A stretch of 16,640 nt of DNA from Chitinophagales bacterium. Its GTDB lineage: Bacteria; Bacteroidota; Bacteroidia; Chitinophagales; UBA2359. The translations under genes were made by a program, and so were the position numbers. Position 1 is the first letter of the stretch. Every line of letters begins with the position of its first letter. Positions 7,665-13,752 of this stretch are shown here, piece after piece. Location of the stretch: assembly GCA_020629595.1 (NCBI GenBank), contig JAHDDA010000020.1:1-16640 (forward strand), written 5' to 3'. The notes below the pieces were generated by a model. The model had not been told where the DNA came from and did not search any database. It saw nothing but the letters and a program-made list of their open reading frames with translations.

Positions 7665-8918
7665 TTATTTACGTCTGTTTTTAGCCAATAATTTCTTTTT
7701 TCTATTGGCAAAAAACTCTTGCTTTTTACGCTGTTTTTCTTTGTTAAACTCCTTTTTTTCTTGGGCAGTCATTGGTTTGTCTGTTTGAGGAAAAGGGTTG
7801 TCTTTTTCAACTATTAAACGCTTTTTTATCAGCTTTTCTATATCTTTTACATAAGCGTTTTCTTCTGGTTCGGCAATAGAAATAGCTGTTCCACTTTCTC
7901 CTGCTCGTCCCGATCTTCCAATTCTGTGAACGTAGGTTTCGGCTTCGTTTGGAATATCGTAGTTTATAACAAACTTCAATTTGTCAATATCAATTCCACG
8001 AGCAGCAATATCTGTTGCCACTAAAATTCTTATTTTTCCAGCTTTAAAATCGCCTAATGCTTTTTGGCGTTGGTTTTGACTTTTATTTCCATGAATAGCC
8101 AAAGCAGCAATTTTTTTCGATTTTAGTCTTTTTACAATTTTATCTGCACCATGTTTAGTTCTTGAAAAAAGTAAAACTTGCTGCATCTCTTTATTGTCTA
8201 AAATGTGTAGCAATAAATCATTTTTACTTTTTTTATTGGTGTAATATATATATTGTTGAACAGTTTCGGCAGCTGTTGAAGTTGGTGTAACTTCTATTTT
8301 AGTTGGTTTTCTTAAAATTTTAGCAGATAATTCTGCAATTTTAGGGGGCATAGTTGCAGAAAAGAATAAAGTTTGTTTTTCGGTGGGTAATAATTTAATC
8401 AGCTTTCTAATATCGTGAATAAATCCCATATCCAACATTCGGTCGGCTTCGTCTAAAACAAAGGTGTTAATTTGGTTTAAATCTATAAAACCTTGATTTT
8501 GTAAATCTAATAAACGCCCAGGCGTTGCCACTAATATATGTACGCCTTTTTTCAATATTTCAACTTGTGGATTTTGTTTTACTCCGCCAAAAATTACCGT
8601 ATTTTTTATTCTTGTATATTTGGCGTAAGCACTTATGTTTTCATCAATTTGAATGGCTAATTCTCTTGTTGGCGTTACTATAAGTGCTTTTATTTGAGCA
8701 ACTTTATCAAATGCACAACGCTGTTTGTATAATTTCTGAATTATAGGAATAGAAAAAGCTGCTGTTTTTCCTGTTCCTGTTTGAGCAATGCCCAAAATAT
8801 CTTTATTGCTCAACGCCACAGGAATTGCTTTTTCTTGAATGGGCGTTGGCTTTGTATAGTTTTTATCTTGTAAAGCTCTTGAAATAGGCTTTATTAAATT
8901 CAAATCGCTAAATTGCAT
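7665..8918 (-). CDS. rhlE: DEAD-box RNA helicase, RhlE-like
   Basis: This is an ATP-dependent RNA helicase, probably active in ribosome assembly or RNA turnover at low temperature. The protein has 417 residues. Motifs in order are: Q motif KPTPIQEKAIP (23-33), motif I AQTGTGKT (45-52), Ia PTRELA (83-88), Ib TPGR (132-135), motif II DEAD (156-159), motif III SAT (187-189), then IV-VI in the second RecA domain, ending HRIGRSGRAG. The opening FSDLNLIKPISRAL and ILGIAQTGTGKTAAF fit the RhlE subgroup. The last 30 or so residues are a lysine/arginine-rich tail (for example KQRKKQEFFANRKKKLL) likely to bind RNA non-specifically. The ATG is at 8918, with a -7-like box about 47 bp upstream on the same strand. 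The family is certain; the subgroup symbol is less so. Confidence 0.93.
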   Translation of the reverse strand: MQFSDLNLIKPISRALQDKNYTKPTPIQEKAIPVALSNKDILGIAQTGTGKTAAFSIPIIQKLYKQRCAFDKVAQIKALIVTPTRELAIQIDENISAYAKYTRIKNTVIFGGVKQNPQVEILKKGVHILVATPGRLLDLQNQGFIDLNQINTFVLDEADRMLDMGFIHDIRKLIKLLPTEKQTLFFSATMPPKIAELSAKILRKPTKIEVTPTSTAAETVQQYIYYTNKKSKNDLLLHILDNKEMQQVLLFSRTKHGADKIVKRLKSKKIAALAIHGNKSQNQRQKALGDFKAGKIRILVATDIAARGIDIDKLKFVINYDIPNEAETYVHRIGRSGRAGESGTAISIAEPEENAYVKDIEKLIKKRLIVEKDNPFPQTDKPMTAQEKKEFNKEKQRKKQEFFANRKKKLLAKNRRK

Positions 8919-8964
8919 TACTTTCTTTTATTTTGTTTTAATTGGAGTTTAGAGGAAAGTGTTG

Positions 8965-8972
8965 CAAAGGTA
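8965..8972 (-). promoter_or_regulatory. Candidate -7 box (TAnnTTTG) for the DEAD-box helicase gene
   Basis: The minus strand reads TACCTTTG, an exact match to the Bacteroidota -7 consensus, ending 46 bp upstream of the helicase ATG. No clear TTTG/TTG -33 element is seen at the right spacing. The predicted leader of about 40 nt is longer than that of rimO, which leaves room for cold- or RNA-based control, but I see no definite structure in it. Confidence 0.45.
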
Positions 8973-8998
8973 GGTTAATTTGTTTTGGTAAGATAAAT

Positions 8999-10081
8999 TT
9001 ATTCCATTTCAAACTCTTTCAAAACAGGCAAAGCTTTGTTTTCAAAGTCAAACAATGCTTGATTTTCCCAAGGTGAACCTTCACTTGATTGATTTCCATT
9101 CCAAGCAATTAACTCTGCACCCCAATAACAAAAACCAATACCATTTTCAAAGTTGGAAGCCATAGTTTTTATGGTATTTATAAATTCTTTTTGTCCTTGT
9201 GGTGTTGCTGGAAAATCTGGTAAAATTAGCTGTTCCTCCACACCAATAATGTTATTTGTCCAATCGTTCCAGTCTAATGTAAATGGATAAGCAGTTTCGG
9301 CTATTACAATTTTTTTATCAAAAGTATTTGAAAGATTTAAGAGCATATTTTCCAAGCTTTCTAGTGATTTTCCATGCCACTTTGGGTAATAGGAAAGACC
9401 AATAATATCGTAATCTAAAGCATTTATTTTGTTGCAAAACAAATTTGCTCCGTAATAACCTGCGTAATGAATCATTATTTGTGTATCGCTTGCATTTTGT
9501 CTAATTGTATTTGATGCTGTTTGCAGTAATTCAAAAAAATGGTCAAAATTTTCTTCAATATTGCCATACGGAAATAAAAATCCAGAATTTATCTCATTAC
9601 CAATTTGAATATATTCTGGTTGAATTTCTGAAACGACCAATTTTGTATAATTTTCAACGGAATCTTTAAGTTGTTCAAAGTTTAAGTTTTGCCATTGTGC
9701 GGGTGTTTCTTGTTTTCCAGGGTCAGCCCAAGTATCGGAATAATGTAAAGTTAGCCATATTTTAAAATCCTTTTCTTTTAGTCTATCCGAAAAAACTTTT
9801 ACTTCTTCAAAACTAGAATGTTCATTTTCTGGATTTACCCAAAGCCTTAATCTTACAGTATTTACGCCATTATTTTTTAGAATATTTAAAAAGTCATCTT
9901 CTTCACCATTTTCATTGTAAAAAATAGGGTTAGCTTTTTCAATTTCTGGAAAACTTGAAATATCAACACCAGAAATAATGAAATTTTCGTTTTGATTATC
10001 TGTAACTATGGCATTTTCATCGGTATCACAAGAAAACAAGACAAAACAAAAAATAAACAGATATTTGGCTAATCTTACCAC
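8999..10081 (-). CDS. GH53 endo-beta-1,4-galactanase lipoprotein (GTG start)
   Basis: This is a secreted glycoside hydrolase of family 53, which cleaves beta-1,4-galactan side chains of pectin or arabinogalactan. The protein has 360 residues. The N-terminus is a lipoprotein signal ending in LFSC, with Cys18 as the lipidation site, followed by an Asp/Glu/Asn-rich tether, so it should be anchored in an outer or inner membrane leaflet. The catalytic (beta/alpha)8 barrel starts at ISGVDISSFPEIE. Other family signatures are VRLRLWVNP (76-84), LHYSDTWADPGKQ (112-124), the acid/base E163 in QIGNEINSG, and the nucleophile E262 in VIAETAYPF. The gene overlaps ribH by 7 nt and starts at GTG (10081-10079); no in-frame ATG precedes the signal peptide, so the start depends on that overlap. 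No other polysaccharide-utilisation gene (SusC/SusD, regulator) is nearby. Confidence 0.92.
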   Translation of the reverse strand: MVRLAKYLFIFCFVLFSCDTDENAIVTDNQNENFIISGVDISSFPEIEKANPIFYNENGEEDDFLNILKNNGVNTVRLRLWVNPENEHSSFEEVKVFSDRLKEKDFKIWLTLHYSDTWADPGKQETPAQWQNLNFEQLKDSVENYTKLVVSEIQPEYIQIGNEINSGFLFPYGNIEENFDHFFELLQTASNTIRQNASDTQIMIHYAGYYGANLFCNKINALDYDIIGLSYYPKWHGKSLESLENMLLNLSNTFDKKIVIAETAYPFTLDWNDWTNNIIGVEEQLILPDFPATPQGQKEFINTIKTMASNFENGIGFCYWGAELIAWNGNQSSEGSPWENQALFDFENKALPVLKEFEME

Positions 10082-10593
10082 CCAATTTTTCTAGCAGGTT
10101 TTTTATTCATTTCTTCAGCCAAAGCAACCATTTTAATTGCTGTAACTGCGGCTTCAACACCTTTATTTCCATGTTTTCCGCCTGCTCTATCTTTGGCTTG
10201 TTGCATATTGCGTGGTGTTAATAAACCAAATATTACAGGAGTTTTATACATTAAACCCAATTGCATAACACCCGAACTTACTGCGTTACAAATATATTCA
10301 TCGTGTTTGGTTTCGCCTGTTATAACTGAACCAATTATAATAACAGCATCAAACTTTTTTTCATCTAAGAGCATTTGAGCACCATAAGGTAATTCATAAC
10401 TTCCTGGCACGTGAATTACTTTTATGTTTTCTGGTTTAGTGTTGTGTTCTTCCAAACAATTGGCACAACCTTCCAACAAAGTATGTGTTATTTCTTCGTT
10501 CCAATCTGCTACAACAATTCCAAATTTATATTCTTCTGCACTTGGAATTTTTGAAGCATCGTATTCCGATAAGTTTTTTAATGAGCTTGCCAT
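10075..10593 (-). CDS. ribH: 6,7-dimethyl-8-ribityllumazine synthase
   Basis: Lumazine synthase condenses the ribityl-aminopyrimidine with 3,4-dihydroxy-2-butanone 4-phosphate in the next-to-last step of riboflavin synthesis, usually as a 60-subunit cytoplasmic shell or a pentamer. The protein has 172 residues. Key segments are ADWNEEIT (29-36, ribityl-chain binding), HVPGSYELPYGA (61-72), GSVITGETKHDEYICNAV (88-105) with the likely catalytic H97, and the C-terminal QQAKDRAGGKHGNKG (131-145). The approximately 20-residue N-terminal extension is longer than in many homologues but similar to other Bacteroidota forms. Its ATG at 10593 is preceded by a heptamer repeat. The stop codon lies inside the start of the GH53 gene. 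No FMN riboswitch is visible upstream. Confidence 0.96.
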   Translation of the reverse strand: MASSLKNLSEYDASKIPSAEEYKFGIVVADWNEEITHTLLEGCANCLEEHNTKPENIKVIHVPGSYELPYGAQMLLDEKKFDAVIIIGSVITGETKHDEYICNAVSSGVMQLGLMYKTPVIFGLLTPRNMQQAKDRAGGKHGNKGVEAAVTAIKMVALAEEMNKKPARKIGW

Positions 10594-10595
10594 TT

Positions 10596-10616
10596 TTAGT
10601 GATTAGTGATTAGTAA
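10596..10616 (-). repeat. Three heptamers just upstream of ribH
   Basis: On the plus strand TTAGTGA occurs at 10596-10602 and 10603-10609, then TTAGTAA at 10610-10616. They lie 2 bp from the ribH start codon, in the place where a ribosome-binding site would be, and there is no Shine-Dalgarno-like purine block. On the mRNA strand the unit reads TCACTAA. Confidence 0.7.
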
Positions 10617-10660
10617 AAATATGTAGAAACGTAGCACTATTAGGTTTAAAAACTATAAAA

Positions 10661-11434
10661 CTACTTTTTAGCAATAGCAAAAAAGTCTAAACATTCATTG
10701 TTTACTTTTTCATAAAAGTAATCTGTTAGCTGAATGTTGTTGGTTAAGTTGGTATTTTCTTTTAAAAGTTTTTTTCTATTCCAGCGGTTCAGTAAATCAT
10801 ACGGTACTTGCAATACTTGGCGTGGTAAACGATATTGCAAATTGAAAACATCGAAACGAGTTAGTTTTTCAACGCTTTTTTTGTTTGCCTCGTAATACTC
10901 TTTCACTTTTTCATTTCCAAACAAACCTAACATTTCTACTGAATTAAAATCTTTTTTAATTAAACTTTCTAATTCATTGGTTAAATATTCACGAATATGC
11001 CACGGATTTCTTGTTAATGACATTGCCTTGTTTGGGGTGGTAATTAAAGCAGTTCCACCAGGTTTTAAAACTCTAAAAATTTCACTCACAAAAGCAACAT
11101 CATTTTCAATATGTTCAATAACTTGAAAAGTTACAACTGTGTCAAATGTATTATCTTCAAAAATTGATAAAGGCGGAACAGTTATTTGATGAAATTCAAT
11201 ATTATTTTTTTCGCTGAAAGTAGTTGTAAAATCAGCTAAATATTTATCTACTGCAACATACTTTTCTGCCAATGGCGATAATATTTCAATGCCATAACCT
11301 TCGCCACAACCAATTTCTAAAGTTTTTCCTTTTACATATTTTTTCGCTTCTTCATAAGCAATTAAATGCCGTTGATAAATTACATTATCAGAGGCTTTAG
11401 TAAAAGAAACCCTTTCGGCAGTTTGTACAGACAT
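10661..11434 (-). CDS. Class I SAM-dependent methyltransferase
   Basis: The protein has 257 residues. It contains the class I methyltransferase core: motif I LEIGCGEGYG (39-48) binding SAM, an acidic residue at the end of strand 2 (D63 in AVDKYL), then a strand-4 segment VVTFQVIEHIEND (100-112), and the post-motif LKPGGTALITTPN (123-135). These are typical of the Methyltransf_11 / UbiE-COQ5-like superfamily. The C-terminal third (from WHIREY at about 145) is variable and probably binds the substrate, with a basic patch NRWNRKKLLKEN. The substrate cannot be read from the sequence. The ending DYFYEKVNNECLDFFAIAKK resembles methyltransferases found near polysaccharide or lipid-modification genes, but that is only a resemblance. 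The ATG at 11434 is preceded directly by heptamer repeats, and the gene is divergent from the oxidoreductase gene. Confidence 0.88.
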   Translation of the reverse strand: MSVQTAERVSFTKASDNVIYQRHLIAYEEAKKYVKGKTLEIGCGEGYGIEILSPLAEKYVAVDKYLADFTTTFSEKNNIEFHQITVPPLSIFEDNTFDTVVTFQVIEHIENDVAFVSEIFRVLKPGGTALITTPNKAMSLTRNPWHIREYLTNELESLIKKDFNSVEMLGLFGNEKVKEYYEANKKSVEKLTRFDVFNLQYRLPRQVLQVPYDLLNRWNRKKLLKENTNLTNNIQLTDYFYEKVNNECLDFFAIAKK

Positions 11435-11457
11435 AGTTAACAGTTAATAGTCAATAG
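11435..11457 (-). repeat. Degenerate heptamer repeats abutting the methyltransferase start
   Basis: On the plus strand AGTTAAC (11435-11441), AGTTAAT (11442-11448) and AGTCAAT (11449-11455) follow one another without gaps, ending in AG. The first copy touches the start codon of the methyltransferase gene. Successive units differ by one base each. The 7-bp period matches that of the ribH leader, although the unit sequence differs. Confidence 0.7.
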
Positions 11458-11531
11458 ATTAGCAGCCAACAAAAATCAATATTTGAAGACCATTATCTAT
11501 TAGCTTTTTGATTATTCCAAGTTGCGATGTA

Positions 11532-11603
11532 TTTGTAGGAACACCGATCGTCAATAGCATTGTTATCGTATCATTGGACACGATAAATCGGTGTTCCTAC
11601 AAA
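11532..11603. repeat. REP-like inverted pair (candidate REPIN) with a 14-base asymmetric bulge
   Basis: The left arm 11532-11548 and right arm 11587-11603 are perfect 17-bp inverted repeats, each beginning TTTGTAGGAACACCGAT when read inwards. A further 7 bp pair (11563-11569 with 11580-11586). The right side is therefore continuous over 24 bases, whereas the left has 14 extra bases (11549-11562) bulged out; the loop is 10 bases. Read on the minus strand, the right half is GTAG followed by an imperfect hairpin (ACA, bulged C, CGAT, TT loop, ATCG, TGT). This is the layout described for REP elements mobilised by REP-associated tyrosine transposases (RAYTs). No RAYT gene lies in this window. The element is seen directly; the REPIN label is an inference from the GTAG-plus-hairpin structure. 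Confidence 0.65.
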
Positions 11604-11648
11604 AAGAAGCATATTTTAAGATTAAAATTTTATTTAACGCAATTTGAG

Positions 11649-11688
11649 TTCTAATTAGCAAAATTAGTCTGAATTTGGCTAATTAGAA
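11649..11688. other. 40-bp imperfect palindrome
   Basis: An 11-bp perfect outer stem (11649-11659 with 11678-11688, core CTAATTAGC) is followed by one A/G mismatch (11660/11677). A 5-bp inner stem (11661-11665 with 11672-11676) and a 6-base loop AGTCTG complete it. As no T-run follows on either strand, it is unlikely to be a simple terminator. It lies 91 bp upstream of the oxidoreductase ATG and could be an operator for a dimeric regulator or a transcript hairpin. Confidence 0.6.
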
Positions 11689-11779
11689 GTTTGAAAATCG
11701 GAAATTAAACAAAATTGACTTTGTTTATCTAAAAATCAGTAAACAGATAGTATTTTCGTCCACTGTTTTTTAAATATTT

Positions 11780-12736
11780 ATGATTAAGTTTGGATTAATA
11801 GGTGCTGGGCATCTTGGAAAGATACATATAAAATTGCTTCAAGCATTATCAAATGAAATTGATATTGAATTGTTGGGATTTTACGATATAAACAAAGAAG
11901 TTTGTAAAGAAGTAGCGGAAAAGTTTAATATTAAAGCGTACAATTCTTTTGATGAAATGTTGAAAGAAGTAGATGCAATTGATATTGTTTGTCCAACAAC
12001 TTCTCACTTTGATTACGCTGAAAAGGCATTATTTGCTGGAAAACATATTTTTCTTGAAAAACCAGCATGTTCTTCAACGCAAGAGGTTGAGGAATTATTG
12101 GCAATTAATAAATCGGCAAATGTAAAGGTTCAAGTAGGACACGTTGAACGTTTTAATCCTGCTTATTTGGCTATTCAAGATAGAATAATTAATTCAAAAT
12201 ATTTTTCTATTTCTCGATTAGCCCCTTTTAATCTAAGAGGAACAGATGTAAGCGTTATAATGGATTTAATGATTCACGATTTGGATATTTTACTACATCA
12301 AAAATCAGAAAATAACATTACCAATATTGAAGCAAGTGGTGTTTCTACCTTAACTAATTTAATAGACCACGCCAATGTTTCAATTTCTTTTGATGATGGA
12401 ACAGTTGCCCATTTAGAAGCAAGTAGAGTAGCCGATGTAGCTGAAAGAAAAATTACTATTTTCGATGAAGTAGAAAATTTTTACACGCTTGATTTCCTAA
12501 ATAAAAAAGCTCACTTTTCTAAGAAAGAAAATGAAATAGGTTTCAAAACAATAGAATTAGCAACTCCAGCAGTAAACGCAATTAAAATGGAGCTAGAACT
12601 TTTTGCTCAATCTATTAAAGAAGATTTACCTGAAATTGTAAGTTTAAGCCAAGCTAGAAATGTAATTGAAACGGCAATTCAGATTGAGGAGCTTATTTAT
12701 GAACAACAAAGCCAAAAAAGTTCCGTTATTGGGTAA
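11780..12736 (+). CDS. Gfo/Idh/MocA-family NAD(P)-dependent oxidoreductase
   Basis: The protein has 318 residues. The N-terminal Rossmann fold starts at FGLIGAGHLG, with GAGHLG at 8-13 and an acidic residue at D36 (FYDINKE), which favours NAD(H). The family signature EKPACSS is at 93-99 and VGHVERFNPAY at 119-129. MDLMIHDLDI (161-170) gives the His-Asp pair used in catalysis or substrate binding (H166, D167). The C-terminal alpha/beta domain has the usual sheet (VSISFDDGTVAHLEASRVAD). Members oxidise or reduce sugars and cyclitols, or UDP-sugar acids; the HVERFNP wording resembles enzymes near lipopolysaccharide or capsule genes, and UDP-GlcNAc-derived acids are possible substrates. The exact reaction cannot be read. 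It is followed after 79 bp by the lipoprotein gene on the same strand. Confidence 0.88.
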   Translation: MIKFGLIGAGHLGKIHIKLLQALSNEIDIELLGFYDINKEVCKEVAEKFNIKAYNSFDEMLKEVDAIDIVCPTTSHFDYAEKALFAGKHIFLEKPACSSTQEVEELLAINKSANVKVQVGHVERFNPAYLAIQDRIINSKYFSISRLAPFNLRGTDVSVIMDLMIHDLDILLHQKSENNITNIEASGVSTLTNLIDHANVSISFDDGTVAHLEASRVADVAERKITIFDEVENFYTLDFLNKKAHFSKKENEIGFKTIELATPAVNAIKMELELFAQSIKEDLPEIVSLSQARNVIETAIQIEELIYEQQSQKSSVIG

Positions 12737-12815
12737 AACTTAGTTATAAGAAAACCTTGCTTTTAATGCTTTTTTTGTCGAAAATCCTTTTTCATCTTTC
12801 TTTCAAACAAATACT

Positions 12816-13715
12816 ATGTTCTCTAAAACTACCAAACTTTTATTGAGTTTTTCTTTTATATTTTGCTTTTTTTCATCTTGTGAAGGAGAACAAGAACCTT
12901 ATCCGTCATATTTATACCTTGAATCTGCAAGTTGTATTAGTAATTATGAAACGCATGGCTCTAATTCACATAAACTAAACACTGCTTGGATTTTTGCAGG
13001 TCCTCAAACAATTGGAGTTTATGATTTACCTCATTCTAATGAAGTTCCTGTGTTGTTGTCGGGGACTCAAGATGTAAAAGTTCGTCCTGGATTTTGGCGA
13101 AACGGTATTTCAACTTTACCAGTAGTTTCTCCATTACATAGCGATTTCGATACTACAGTAGATTTTAACCTATTAGAAACTGACACGATTAAACCTGTTT
13201 TTTCTTATTTACCACAAGTTTCTATGTTATTAAATAATGATTTTGAAGCCTTTAATGAGTTTGTTCCTAAAAATGAAACGGTTGATGCTTTTATTTATTC
13301 AGATGGTGCTTTTGAAGGCAATCGTTCAGCTAAAATTACTTTAGATGCCAATAATACTATTTTTGAATATGGCACAAAAAACCAATACGATTTAAGTTAT
13401 AATGCCATTGCTAGTTATGTAGAATTAAATTATAAATGCGATGCTCCTTTTAGTGTATATCTCAAAGCCTTTGCATTTGACCCAAATACTGGAATTAGCA
13501 CCCCAAATAATATAGGTGAAAGAGTAATTACTTTATTGGCAAAAGATGAATGGAACAAAGTTTATATAGATTTATCAGAAACCCTAATCATTTTTGAAGG
13601 AAGCCAATCGAACCCTGAATATATTAATTATGAATTAGGATTTCAGGCAGTTTTGCCCGATAGTTTGTCAACGGCTTCTTATTACTTCGATAACGTTAAG
13701 ATTTTAACTCGCTAA
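12816..13715 (+). CDS. Lipoprotein of unknown function
   Basis: The protein has 299 residues. It starts with a basic then hydrophobic signal (KTTKLLLSFSFIFCFF) ending in the lipobox FFSSC, with Cys22 as lipidation site, followed by an acidic EGEQEP tether. Residues 45-110 contain HKLNTAWIFAG, GVYDLPHSNEVPVLLSG and VKVRPGFWRNGIST. From memory, this pattern occurs in uncharacterised Bacteroidota lipoproteins (an N-terminal beta domain, then PGxxxNGIS). The second half, from about residue 140, looks like a beta-sandwich (RSAKITLDANN, SYVELNYKCD, YELGFQAVLP, ASYYFDNVKI), similar in style to carbohydrate-binding jelly rolls. Its function is not known. It lies 37 bp upstream of the sugar phosphotransferase gene, close enough to be one transcript, so a role at the cell surface together with polysaccharide synthesis is a reasonable guess. 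Confidence 0.82.
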   Translation: MFSKTTKLLLSFSFIFCFFSSCEGEQEPYPSYLYLESASCISNYETHGSNSHKLNTAWIFAGPQTIGVYDLPHSNEVPVLLSGTQDVKVRPGFWRNGISTLPVVSPLHSDFDTTVDFNLLETDTIKPVFSYLPQVSMLLNNDFEAFNEFVPKNETVDAFIYSDGAFEGNRSAKITLDANNTIFEYGTKNQYDLSYNAIASYVELNYKCDAPFSVYLKAFAFDPNTGISTPNNIGERVITLLAKDEWNKVYIDLSETLIIFEGSQSNPEYINYELGFQAVLPDSLSTASYYFDNVKILTR

Positions 13716-13752
13716 CCATCAATTTTATATTTAAAACCCTCGTAGTTTAGAC

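Larger units (their letters stand above)
11435..11779. other. 345-bp divergent intergenic region
   Basis: This is the only gene-free stretch longer than 300 bp. It separates the methyltransferase (minus) from the oxidoreductase (plus). From left to right it holds heptamer repeats, a REP-like inverted pair at 11532-11603 and a 40-bp imperfect palindrome at 11649-11688. Near the right end is TATTTTCG at 11751-11758, one mismatch from the -7 box and 21 bp before the oxidoreductase ATG; no well-spaced -33 TTTG is present (the nearest, at 11720-11723, is 27 bp away). I found no open reading frame of interest and no tRNA-like cloverleaf. Confidence 0.7.

Noticed and set aside
10594..10660. FMN riboswitch upstream of ribH
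   Set aside because: The gap is 67 bp, too short for an FMN aptamer, and holds only heptamer repeats and AT-rich sequence.
11532..11603. The large bulged hairpin as an integron attC site
   Set aside because: attC sites need GTTRRRY/RYYYAAC core boxes at the ends of the fold; here the ends read TTTGTAGG and CCTACAAA, and there is no integrase or cassette structure nearby.
11532..11603. The same hairpin as a bidirectional terminator
   Set aside because: Neither side is followed by a run of T on the relevant strand (AAAAAGAAGC on one, ATACATCGC on the other), and neither neighbour gene ends here; both start here.
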